Source: an uncultured Christensenellaceae bacterium
GTDB lineage: Bacteria > Bacillota > Clostridia > Christensenellales > Borkfalkiaceae
Reading direction: 5' to 3'
Assembly: GCA_910587365.1 (NCBI GenBank)
Contig: CAJUKJ010000010.1
Coordinates: forward strand, 27,179 to 47,113
DNA: 19,935 nucleotides
Below, piece after piece: positions 5,884 through 12,312 of the stretch (positions within the stretch are counted from its first letter, which is position 1; each line of letters starts with the position of its first letter). The position numbers and the translations under genes are program-made. The notes under the pieces are model-generated. The model saw nothing but the letters and a program-made list of their open reading frames with translations, had not been told where the DNA came from and made no database searches.

Positions 5884-6831
5884 ATGTTTAATAGTAAAAT
5901 TTGTGATTTGCTGGGTATCGAATACCCGATATTTCAAGGCGGTATGGCGTGGGTTGCGGACGCACAGCTTGCCGCCGCAGTTTCAAATGCGGGCGGGCTT
6001 GGTATTATAGCCGCAATGAATATGGACGGCGAAATGCTGCGCAGCGAAATAAGAAAGCTTAAAACGCTTACAGACAAGCCTTTCGGCGTGAACGTGATGC
6101 TTATGAGTCCTTATGCCGAACAGGTTTCCGACGTGGTTATACAGGAGAACGTACCCGTACTTACGACGGGCGCGGGCAACCCCCTCCTCTATATGAAAAA
6201 GTGGCTTGCCGCGGGTATTAAGGTAATACCCGTCGTTGCTTCGGTCGCGCTTGCGCAGATGGTTGCAAAGCGCGGAGCTTCCGCCGTTATTGCAGAGGGC
6301 GGAGAGTCGGGCGGACACATCGGCGAAGCGAACACCCTTCCACTCGTTCCGCAGGTCGTTGACGGCATAGACATACCCGTGATTGCGGCGGGCGGCATAG
6401 CTGACGGCAGGGGTATGGCGGCGGCGTTTATGCTGGGTGCTGAGGGCGTACAGCTTGGCACGCGCTTCCTCGTTGCCAAAGAGTGCAATATCCACGACAA
6501 TTATAAGCAAAAAGTTTTAAAGGCGAACGATACGGGTACTATGGTAAGCGGCAGGCGCAGCGGACACCCCGTTCGCGCACTGAAAAGCCCGTTTGCGAGG
6601 GCTTATGCGGAAATGGAAAAGAACCCTGACGTTTCCGACGGACAGCTTGACGAATACGGAGCGGGCGCGCTTAGACGGGCGGTTGTGGACGGCGATACGG
6701 AAAAAGGCTCGTTCCTATGCGGTCAGGTTGCGGGACTTGTAAAAAGGGAGCAGACCTGTAAAGAAATTATAGAGGAAATAGTTGCCGAAGCGGCAACCGT
6801 AATTAAAAATGCAGCGACGAGGTTGAAATGA
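5884..6831 (+). CDS. fabK: Enoyl-ACP reductase II (FabK), FMN-dependent
   Basis: A 315-residue TIM-barrel flavoprotein of the FabK/2-nitropropane dioxygenase fold. It opens LLGIEYPIFQGGMAWVAD, the conserved FMN phosphate and substrate loop. GFNVM-like FGVNVML, AEGGESGGHIG (about 140-150) and the PVIAAGGIADGRGMAAAFMLGAEGVQLGTRFL segment, with its GG FMN-phosphate site, follow in order. FabK reduces trans-2-enoyl-ACP in the last step of each fatty acid elongation cycle and replaces FabI in many Clostridia and streptococci. Its TGA stop overlaps the fabZ start (ATGA), so the two are translationally coupled. Nitronate monooxygenase is the alternative by fold; the fabZ neighbour argues for FabK. 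Confidence 0.93.
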   Translation: MFNSKICDLLGIEYPIFQGGMAWVADAQLAAAVSNAGGLGIIAAMNMDGEMLRSEIRKLKTLTDKPFGVNVMLMSPYAEQVSDVVIQENVPVLTTGAGNPLLYMKKWLAAGIKVIPVVASVALAQMVAKRGASAVIAEGGESGGHIGEANTLPLVPQVVDGIDIPVIAAGGIADGRGMAAAFMLGAEGVQLGTRFLVAKECNIHDNYKQKVLKANDTGTMVSGRRSGHPVRALKSPFARAYAEMEKNPDVSDGQLDEYGAGALRRAVVDGDTEKGSFLCGQVAGLVKREQTCKEIIEEIVAEAATVIKNAATRLK

Positions 6832-7253
6832 ACAGAGAACAGTTGAAAGAAATTTTACCGCACAGAGAACCTATGCTTCTCGTTGACGAAGCATTTAAAA
6901 ACGAAGACGGCACGGTTACGGGAAGATATACCGTGCGCGGGGACGAATTTTTCTTGCAGGGGCATTTCCCCGATAACCCCGTAGTCCCGGGAGTTATATT
7001 GTGCGAAATGGCGGCGCAGTCGTCGTGTATGCTTATGGCTGAAAGCGTGAAAGGGAAAATTACGCTGTACGCGGGTATGAACAACGTAAAGTTCAAAAAC
7101 CCCGTCCGCCCCGGCGACACCGTGGAATTTACCTGCACGCATATGCGTTCGATGGGTCCCATCCACTTCATAAAAGCCGAAGGACGCACGGACGGTAAGC
7201 TTTGTTTAAGCGGAGAATTTTCATTCGCGCTGGTTGACGGCGTAAAATATTAA
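6828..7253 (+). CDS. fabZ: 3-hydroxyacyl-ACP dehydratase FabZ
   Basis: A 141-residue hot-dog fold protein. ILPHREPMLLVD at the N-terminus and GHFPDNPVVPGVILCEMAAQ (about residues 46-65) carry the catalytic His and Glu of FabZ. It dehydrates 3-hydroxyacyl-ACP to trans-2-enoyl-ACP, the substrate of FabK, which is encoded just upstream with a 4-base overlap. GAGG lies 5 bases before the ATG, inside the end of fabK. Length is normal for the family. Confidence 0.96.
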   Translation: MNREQLKEILPHREPMLLVDEAFKNEDGTVTGRYTVRGDEFFLQGHFPDNPVVPGVILCEMAAQSSCMLMAESVKGKITLYAGMNNVKFKNPVRPGDTVEFTCTHMRSMGPIHFIKAEGRTDGKLCLSGEFSFALVDGVKY

Positions 7254-7274
7254 AATATTGAAAGGAGAACGATT

Positions 7275-8138
7275 ATGTATCAATTATTTTGCGATTCCAA
7301 TTGCGAGCTGTGGCACACCACCGTTAAAGAATTGGGGCTGAACCTCATAAAAATGCCCTATACCGTAGACGATAAAGAATACTTCTACGATATGGGCGAA
7401 AATACCGACTTTAAAGGCTTTTTCGACAAAATGAGAAGCGGCACCGTCCCCAAGACTTCCGCACTGAACGAGTTTGCGTATACCGAATACTTCGAGCCTG
7501 TCCTTGCACGCGGCGAGGATATTTATTACGTTACCTTTTCGCACAAGATGAGCGGAACGTTCGAGGCAATGAAGAATGTTATAGCACAGTTAAAGCAAAA
7601 GTATCCCGAAAGGGAAATCCGCTTTAAAGACTCTAAAAGCATTTCGCTCGGAAGCGGGTTTGTGACCTATTATGCCGCGCTTAAATATAAAGAGGGCGCG
7701 ACGATGGACGAGCTGGACGCTTACCTTGACGGGCTTATACCCCACGTCGGCACCTACTTCGTGGTTGAAGATTTGACCTACCTTTACCGCGGGGGAAGAG
7801 TTTCGGGCGTTTCAAAGGTGGTAGGCAACCTTTTGAACATCAAGCCTATACTTCACTTCGACGAAGAGGGCAGAATTATAAATATAAACAAGGTCAAGGG
7901 CTTTAAAAAGGCACTTGCGGAATTAAGAGCGTATATGCGCGATACGGGAAGCGAGCTTGATAAATACAAGGTATTCATTTTACAGGCGGACAACGAACAG
8001 ACGGCCAACGACTTTGCAAAAAGCCTTACCGACGAGTTCGGCGAACTTGATATCCATATTCAGCCCGTAGGTCCTGTAATAGGGGCGCACTGCGGCCCGG
8101 GTACGATAGGGCTTATATTCCACTGCGAACGTAAATAA
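7275..8138 (+). CDS. DegV family fatty-acid-binding protein (FakB-like)
   Basis: A 287-residue DegV protein: N-terminal DSNCEL and the TSALNEF segment, PKTSA-type phosphate/carboxylate loop, VTFSHKMSGTFEAM, a DSKSISLGSG motif (in the usual place of D-T/S-x-x-x-S-x-G), then LTYLYRGGRVSG and NIKPIL, and a late GAHCGPGTIG glycine-rich segment. DegV/FakB proteins bind a fatty acid and present it to the kinase FakA for phosphorylation. It follows fabZ by 21 bp with AAAGGAG, so it is in the fatty-acid operon, which supports a lipid role. No fakA is in the window. The exact acyl specificity is unknown. Confidence 0.92.
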   Translation: MYQLFCDSNCELWHTTVKELGLNLIKMPYTVDDKEYFYDMGENTDFKGFFDKMRSGTVPKTSALNEFAYTEYFEPVLARGEDIYYVTFSHKMSGTFEAMKNVIAQLKQKYPEREIRFKDSKSISLGSGFVTYYAALKYKEGATMDELDAYLDGLIPHVGTYFVVEDLTYLYRGGRVSGVSKVVGNLLNIKPILHFDEEGRIININKVKGFKKALAELRAYMRDTGSELDKYKVFILQADNEQTANDFAKSLTDEFGELDIHIQPVGPVIGAHCGPGTIGLIFHCERK

Positions 8139-8215
8139 GGCTATTTGCACTTCGTGCGTTAAATATTGCTTGGTCAAAGTTAAATGACCTTGGGGCGTTT
8201 CGGTACATTATTGTA

Positions 8216-8345
8216 GCCTTCCCCCTCTAATAAGTGTAGAAGGTGGATTTGCCGTTAGGCAAAGACAAATGAGGGGTGTGTATTAATATCGGTCGGATTG
8301 CACAACCCTCATCCCTACCCTTCCCCCTTTGTTAAGGGGGAAGGC
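8216..8345. repeat. C-rich palindromic intergenic repeat
   Basis: A compound inverted repeat. The right side has an 11-bp perfect hairpin CCTTCCCCCTT/AAGGGGGAAGG (8319-8329 and 8334-8344). Inner arms ATGAGGGGTGTG (8269-8280) and CACAACCCTCAT (8301-8312) pair in 11 of 12 positions. TTTGCC/GGCAAA forms a small hairpin inside. A related right half occurs at 18594-18638. Elements of this appearance are common between genes in Clostridia. Confidence 0.75.
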
Positions 8346-8460
8346 ATTTCTTTACCGCATTATAGCCTCCCCCCCCTTGTTACGGGACGAGGACGGATTT
8401 CCCAAAACAGCTATAATACCACCTCAACATTTTGCGACAGCAAAACATAACTTATAAATA

Positions 8461-8498
8461 AAATAACGCATTGCGAATTTTATCGCAATGCGTTATTT
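8461..8498. terminator. Bidirectional terminator of the antiporter gene
   Basis: A 16-bp perfect stem, AAATAACGCATTGCGA with its complement, around a 6-base loop, with T-rich sequence on both sides. It lies 10 bases past the stop codon of the antiporter gene (minus strand). Confidence 0.9.
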
Positions 8499-8507
8499 AA
8501 ATATACT

Positions 8508-9944
8508 TTATTTATTATCTTCTGACGATACGGTAGAAGCTTCCGCCGTAGTTTCAACGGCAACCGCTTCCGTCTGCACCTCTTCGGGTTCGCCGCCCTG
8601 CGGAGGTTTCTTTTCCTTGTTATAAAGCAACTTTAAAAGTATAGGCGTGAGTATCGACGATATAAGAATTAACAGCACCGTCATAATCATAAACTTTTCG
8701 GGCAAGCCCGCGCTTATTGCCGTTGCTGTTACGATTAACGCAACCTCGCCGCGCGCCATCATACCGACGCCCGCAATCGCGCTTTCGCGCATGTCGTACT
8801 TGAAACACTTGGCAACCGCGCCGCAACCGACGACTTTGCCGATAAGTCCCATTAATACCGCAAGGAACGCAAACAGGAACAGCATTCCGTTAAGCCCCAA
8901 GAAGGTAATATTGCTTATACCTATATTCGCAAAGAACACGGGTGCAAACATCGTATAGGTGTTTACCTCTATCTTCTTGTCGGTATATTCGCTTGCACGG
9001 TGTACGGTTGAAAGTATGATACCCGCAAGGAACGCGCCCGTAATGTCGGCAACACCGAAAATTTCTTCCGCAACCCAGGCGTAGACAAAGCATACGACGA
9101 GTGAGAATACGGGAATACGGTGGGTTATGGGCCACTTTTTGTCTATCCATTTGAACAGCTTGGATATGCCGAAGCCAAGTCCTATTGCAACGATGAAGAA
9201 AGCGATTATCATTATAAGCGTTCCCCACCACTGCGCTTTGAACCAGGCAAAGCCCGTTAAGGCTTCCCCGCTTGCACCCGCCTTTGCAACACCTGTTACA
9301 ACCGACAGGACGATAATGCCGATTACGTCGTCTATGATTGCGGCGGAAACTATCGTCGTACCGAGCTTTGTGCTTATTTTACCGAGTTCCTTTAAAACCG
9401 AAACGGTAATTGCAACCGATGTAGCCGTAAGGATAGCACCGATAAATATACAGTTATAGATATTGTCGGGACCCAAATCTTCGCCCGCGAAAGGCAAAGC
9501 GATGAGTATGCCCAGTACCATAGGAACTGCCACGCCCACACACGCGATAAGCGTTGCGGCAAGGCCCGTCTTTTTAAGCTCTTCGAGGTTGGTTTCAAGA
9601 CCCGTGGAGAACATTAAAAGAAGAACTCCTATCTTCGAGAAAATCGCAAGACCGTCCGTTCCCATCGAGAAAATCTCGCCCTCTTTATTAAGTCCGTTTA
9701 ACACGAACAGTGCCTTGTACGTCACGTCGCTGTCCGCTTTGTTAAGACCTATCAGCGAGAAGCCGCAAAGCTCGCCGAATATGGCAGGACCGATTATGAT
9801 ACCCGCAATTATGTAACCTAAAACCTGAGGAAGCCCGATACGCCTGAATAATAAGCCAAACACCTTTGTAAATAACAAGATAAATGCAAGAATTATTACA
9901 AAGCCCAAACCGGAATCAATGTTAAAAACTCCACTTACTCCCAT
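8508..9944 (-). CDS. CPA2-family cation/proton antiporter
   Basis: A 478-residue membrane protein with about 12-13 hydrophobic segments from residue 12 to 440, then a polar, proline- and glutamate-rich cytoplasmic tail (KKPPQGGEPEEVQ...). LPQVLGYIIAGIIIGP near residue 38 and LLLMFSTGLE are typical of the Na+/H+ exchanger domain. The ion-binding double aspartate lies in SAAIIDDVIGII (about residue 205), as in electrogenic CPA2 members such as NapA. A later ADITGAFLAGIIL segment also fits. No TrkA-N domain is present. It exchanges Na+ or K+ for protons; the ion cannot be settled from sequence. The ATG at 9944 has AGGAG upstream. Confidence 0.92.
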   Translation of the reverse strand: MGVSGVFNIDSGLGFVIILAFILLFTKVFGLLFRRIGLPQVLGYIIAGIIIGPAIFGELCGFSLIGLNKADSDVTYKALFVLNGLNKEGEIFSMGTDGLAIFSKIGVLLLMFSTGLETNLEELKKTGLAATLIACVGVAVPMVLGILIALPFAGEDLGPDNIYNCIFIGAILTATSVAITVSVLKELGKISTKLGTTIVSAAIIDDVIGIIVLSVVTGVAKAGASGEALTGFAWFKAQWWGTLIMIIAFFIVAIGLGFGISKLFKWIDKKWPITHRIPVFSLVVCFVYAWVAEEIFGVADITGAFLAGIILSTVHRASEYTDKKIEVNTYTMFAPVFFANIGISNITFLGLNGMLFLFAFLAVLMGLIGKVVGCGAVAKCFKYDMRESAIAGVGMMARGEVALIVTATAISAGLPEKFMIMTVLLILISSILTPILLKLLYNKEKKPPQGGEPEEVQTEAVAVETTAEASTVSSEDNK

Positions 9945-9976
9945 ATTTCATCTCCTGTCTGTTTAATACGCAAGTT

Positions 9977-9985
9977 ATTATATCA
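9977..9985 (-). promoter_or_regulatory. Extended -10 promoter of the antiporter gene
   Basis: TGaTATAAT on the minus strand (-10 hexamer at 9977-9982) with a poor -35 at the expected place. Confidence 0.6.
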
Positions 9986-10030
9986 CATAGTTTTAAAAAA
10001 AGCGATATTTTTTTGCATTATATAATATTG

Positions 10031-10101
10031 TTTAATAAAAACAAAATTTTTAAAAAAATTTTTAAAAAAGGTATTGACAAATAGAAATAGCGTGCTATAA
10101 T
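10031..10101 (+). promoter_or_regulatory. Very strong promoter with UP-like A/T tracts
   Basis: TTGACA (10074-10079), 16 bases, extended -10 TGcTATAAT (-10 at 10096-10101). Alternating A and T tracts fill 10031-10070, as in UP elements of stable-RNA promoters. Start point about 10108. Confidence 0.85.
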
Positions 10102-10107
10102 AAAGGT

Positions 10108-10492
10108 ACAAAGTAAATAACTTACAAAAAGTGTTAGGTACCAACATTAATCCACGAGGTAAGCTATTATGAAATATAAGTAGCCGCGAAAGCGGGACAC
10201 GGTTTATTTCAGCGGTATATGCCGCTTCTATATGATAAGGGAAAAATTTAAAAACTGTTAAGGGGGTAAAGATTATGCTTTACTTTGCCAAGACGATAGA
10301 AAGGAGAAGAAGGTAAACTCCGATGTACAAATTTGCTCAGGTAGCCTGATTCCGGATACGGTTTGATTTGGCAGCTATTGCTGTATGGTTTTAATAACCG
10401 ATTTGCTTTATGCACCGTGCGGAGGCGGCTCCGAACTAAAATTAAATAAAATAACTATCCCCTGTTCCGACGTATTGGAACAGGGGAGTAAT
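10108..10492 (+). ncRNA. Probable standalone structured ncRNA, about 380 nt
   Basis: A strong promoter at one end and a terminator at the other enclose about 380 bases with no downstream gene on this strand. Many local stems are visible: CCGC-GAAA-GCGG (10184-10195), AGCGG/CCGCT (10211-10226), GTAAAG/CTTTAC (10266-10283), GGAG/CTCC (10303-10321), TCAGG/CCTGA (10337-10349), and CGGTT/AACCG (10359-10400) enclosing CAGC/GCTG. It lacks tmRNA ends and the conserved cores of RNase P and SRP RNA. I cannot place it. The raiA-motif RNA of Clostridia is the candidate I would test first, but I cannot verify that from memory. Three tiny ORFs with good ribosome sites lie inside (4, 13 and 8 codons). Confidence 0.7.
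10275..10316 (+). CDS. Possible 13-residue peptide inside the ncRNA
   Basis: MLYFAKTIERRRR, with AGGGGG 7-8 bases before the ATG. A second mini-ORF, MYKFAQVA, follows at 10323-10349 and a 4-codon one precedes at 10169-10183. Two of the three overlap predicted stems, so these may be chance products of purine-rich RNA. Confidence 0.2.
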   Translation: MLYFAKTIERRRR

Positions 10493-10498
10493 TTTATA
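10459..10498 (+). terminator. Terminator of the ncRNA
   Basis: A 10-bp perfect stem CCCCTGTTCC/GGAACAGGGG (10459-10468 and 10477-10486) followed by AGTAATTTTAT. It also lies past the end of the converging HD gene. Confidence 0.85.
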
Positions 10499-10543
10499 TT
10501 CACATAAATTTGCGTTAATTTGCGTTCCGCGCCGTAAATTTAT

Positions 10544-11128
10544 TTATATACCGTTCAATTCGTCCAGGGACAGTGAAAAGCTTTTTATAAACTTCTTGAA
10601 GAAGTACTCCACCTCGGGTATTTTGCGGGAATGCAAATCCTCCTCTATACTCTTCTTCGCTTTTAAAAACTCGTTATTGCCGCAACGCAGCTCTTCCAAG
10701 CATTTTACATATGCCGCAAGCCTGTCCGCCGCCTTCATAAGCGTGTACTCGTAGCTTTGCGTATCGGGCTTCATACTCTTTTCGATTTCCCCGCGAAGCT
10801 CTTCGGGCAGACTTTCCAAAAGCTTGTCGCAAGCTCTTTCTTCAAGGCTTTTGTACGCACCGTTAATACTGCTGTTAAAGTATTTTATGGGCGTAGGCAA
10901 ATCGCCCGTCATAACCTCGCTGCACTCGTGGTACACGGCATACAGTACAGCCTTTTGCGCGTCCGCACTTCCCCCGAAAACTTTATTGTTAATGACGGCA
11001 AGCGCGTGCGCGAACACTGCAACCTGCTGGGAATGCTCCATTATATTCTCTTCCCGCATGGAACGCATTAACTGCCACCTTTTGATATATTTCATTCTGT
11101 CCATAAAGGCGTAAAAATCGTATCCCAT
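10544..11128 (-). CDS. yfbR: YfbR-like HD-domain 5'-deoxynucleotidase
   Basis: A 194-residue HD-superfamily phosphohydrolase that resembles E. coli YfbR along its whole length: RWQLMRS, ENIMEHSQQVA, GDLPTPIKYFN, KAADRLAAYVKCLEEL and GNNEFLKAK. YfbR removes phosphate from deoxynucleoside 5'-monophosphates. The metal-binding histidine of EHS and the late Asp of KAAD are present, and so is the Glu of the SE pair, but the HD dyad reads HE (YHECSEV), a codon GAG in place of Asp. An in-frame ATG at 11161 lies upstream of the predicted transcript start. The ATG at 11128 has GAGG with a 6-base spacer and is chosen. Confidence 0.9.
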   Translation of the reverse strand: MGYDFYAFMDRMKYIKRWQLMRSMREENIMEHSQQVAVFAHALAVINNKVFGGSADAQKAVLYAVYHECSEVMTGDLPTPIKYFNSSINGAYKSLEERACDKLLESLPEELRGEIEKSMKPDTQSYEYTLMKAADRLAAYVKCLEELRCGNNEFLKAKKSIEEDLHSRKIPEVEYFFKKFIKSFSLSLDELNGI

Positions 11129-11164
11129 AGTAAACCTCGCGCAATTGCTTAACTTAACCATTAC

Positions 11165-11193
11165 ATTATATTACATATTTTTTTAAAATTCAA
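11165..11193 (-). promoter_or_regulatory. Promoter of the HD-domain gene
   Basis: TTGAAT (11188-11193), 17 bases, TATAAT (11165-11170) on the minus strand. Its -35 directly abuts the -35 of the riboswitch promoter. Confidence 0.8.
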
Positions 11194-11222
11194 TTGACTT
11201 TACATAATAATTACACTATAAT
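11194..11222 (+). promoter_or_regulatory. Promoter of the thiT riboswitch transcript
   Basis: TTGACT (11194-11199), 17 bases, TATAAT (11217-11222). Start point about 11229, 30-40 bases before the aptamer. Confidence 0.85.
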
Positions 11223-11254
11223 TTAACTACGCTTTAAAAAAGCGAATAAAATTT

Positions 11255-11484
11255 AATATACCGTCGGGGGTGCTGACGCGAAAGAGAGCAATTCCCGTTA
11301 CAGAGATACGAGCAGTATAAGGAGCGTGCGGATTTGTTGCAGGGAGTGTACACAGAAGTACACGACCAAAACAAAACGCAAACGCGACACAATAATGCGA
11401 AGTATATATGCAACGGAGCGTGAGCTGAGATTATACCCTTTGAATCGGCAACGTAATGGTTGAGCGATAGAACAAAGAGATATT
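11255..11484 (+). promoter_or_regulatory. TPP riboswitch aptamer with a very long P3 arm
   Basis: The 5' half has CGGGGGTGCTG (11265-11275). The 3' half has GAGCTGAGA (11422-11430), TATACCC, GAATCGG, CAAC-GTAATG-GTTG (matching the CTGG-ATAATG-CCAG stem of E. coli thiM) and GCGATAGAA. P2 is GGGTG with TACCC. P3 is CTGACGC (11273-11279) with GCGTGAG (11418-11424), one mismatch, then CCGTT (11295-11299) with AACGG (11412-11416). P1 is tentatively AATAT (11255-11259) with ATATT (11480-11484). The two halves are about 140 bases apart because a dispersed repeat occupies the tip of P3. The thiT gene downstream supports the call. Confidence 0.9.
11300..11411 (+). repeat. 115-bp stem-loop element, copy 3, inside the riboswitch
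   Basis: Shares GGAGCGTGCGGATTTG, GGGAG, GACC and AAAACAAAACGCAAACGCGAC with copies 1, 2 and 4. The inner hairpin is GTGTAC/GTACAC (11346-11351 and 11358-11363), different in sequence from copy 1 but still fully paired. The outer ends are diverged from the CAGCG/CGCTG termini of copy 2, and are bracketed exactly by the CCGTT/AACGG pair of P3. Confidence 0.85.
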
Positions 11485-11489
11485 TTTTG

Positions 11490-11525
11490 CGTTCCCTAAA
11501 TTTTTACGGGGGACGTTTATTTTTT
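11490..11525 (+). terminator. Riboswitch-linked terminator before thiT
   Basis: CGTTCCC (11490-11496) pairs with GGGGACG (11509-11515), followed by TTTATTTTTT. It lies right after the aptamer and before the thiT ribosome site, so TPP binding probably ends transcription here. It starts close to the 3' strand of P1, as expected for a competing structure. Confidence 0.8.
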
Positions 11526-11545
11526 CGGCGGTAGAAGGAGTATTA

Positions 11546-12277
11546 ATGTTTCAATCACAACTTTTGGACGTCTCCGGAAAGGCGACCGACATCGTAACCT
11601 GGGTGTCGCTGGGTGCAATTGCGGTGCTTGTAATCGCGCTGGTGCTTATTTGTATTTTCAATAAAAAATACACGACTACCGAAATTGCCTATGCGGGCGT
11701 GTGCCTCGCCGCGTCGTTTGCGCTGTCGTTTATTAAGGTTTCGCCCGTGCAGTACGGCGGCTCGATAACCCTTGCAAGCTTCGTTCCGCTGCTCATCTAC
11801 TCTTACAAGTGCGGAGCCGTTAAGGGAACGATTGCGGGGCTTATTTTCGGATTGTTCAACTTTATTTCAAACCCGTACATACTGACACCACTTACTTTCA
11901 TACTCGACTATCTGCTTGCCTTTGCAAGTATAGGTCTTATGGGCTTCGCACCTAAGCTTGGCAAGCTTTCGCTTACGGCAAAGGTAGCAATAGGAACAGT
12001 TATCGTTTACGTCGCAAGGTTTATATTCCACCTCATTTCGGGATTTATCTACTTCGCGGAGGATTCGATTTGGGCAAACATTCCCACCCCGAATATGTTC
12101 GTTTACTCGCTTATTTACCAATGCATATACCTACCCGCCGACTGCGTAATCTGCGTGGGCGTGCTTATCGCCCTTGCCAAGACCAAAACGCTTGACAAGC
12201 TGTTCAATATAATGACGCCCAAACAGAAAAAACAAATTGAAGAAGTTGCCGCAACGCAAGACGTGGCTGAAAAGTAA
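11546..12277 (+). CDS. thiT: ThiT-like thiamine ECF transporter S component
   Basis: A 243-residue protein with an extra N-terminal membrane segment (IAVLVIALVLICIF) followed by the six-helix S-component fold. The family hallmark is seen at about residues 72-130: PVQYGGSITLASFVPLLIYSY, then GTIAGLIFGLFNFISNPY and FILDYLLAFASIGLMGF. The later RFIFHLISGFIYF carries the conserved His of the thiamine pocket. With the shared energising module EcfAA'T (not in this window) it imports thiamine. A TPP riboswitch and terminator upstream give feedback control by thiamine pyrophosphate. AAGGAG precedes the ATG. The polar tail after about residue 220 is cytoplasmic. Confidence 0.95.
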   Translation: MFQSQLLDVSGKATDIVTWVSLGAIAVLVIALVLICIFNKKYTTTEIAYAGVCLAASFALSFIKVSPVQYGGSITLASFVPLLIYSYKCGAVKGTIAGLIFGLFNFISNPYILTPLTFILDYLLAFASIGLMGFAPKLGKLSLTAKVAIGTVIVYVARFIFHLISGFIYFAEDSIWANIPTPNMFVYSLIYQCIYLPADCVICVGVLIALAKTKTLDKLFNIMTPKQKKQIEEVAATQDVAEK

Positions 12278-12278
12278 A

Positions 12279-12312
12279 AAAAAAACTTCCCCTGCGGGGG
12301 AAGTTTTTTTAT
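12279..12312. terminator. Bidirectional terminator between thiT and rseP
   Basis: CTTCCCC-TGCG-GGGGAAG (12286-12303) with a run of A before and a run of T after, so it works for thiT on the plus strand and for the converging rseP operon on the minus strand. Confidence 0.9.

Larger units (their letters stand above)
8139..8507. other. Gene-free gap holding C-rich repeats and a terminator
   Basis: No coding region is supported here. It holds the palindromic repeat at 8216-8345, a partial second copy of its left side around 8366-8410 (run of C residues, then GACGAGGACGGATTT), and the terminator at 8461-8498 at the end of the antiporter gene. Confidence 0.8.

Noticed and set aside
8620..9816. Several ORFs overlapping the antiporter gene on both strands
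   Set aside because: They are shadows of the antiporter reading frame; none has a ribosome site or recognisable domain.
10108..10492. tmRNA, RNase P RNA or SRP RNA
   Set aside because: No tRNA-like CCA end or tag frame of tmRNA, no RNase P conserved core, and no SRP Alu or GGAA-type apical motif could be found.
11129..11161. Upstream ATG at 11161 as start of the HD-domain gene
   Set aside because: It has no ribosome site and lies at or before the predicted transcript start; the ATG at 11128 has GAGG and matches the family N-terminus.
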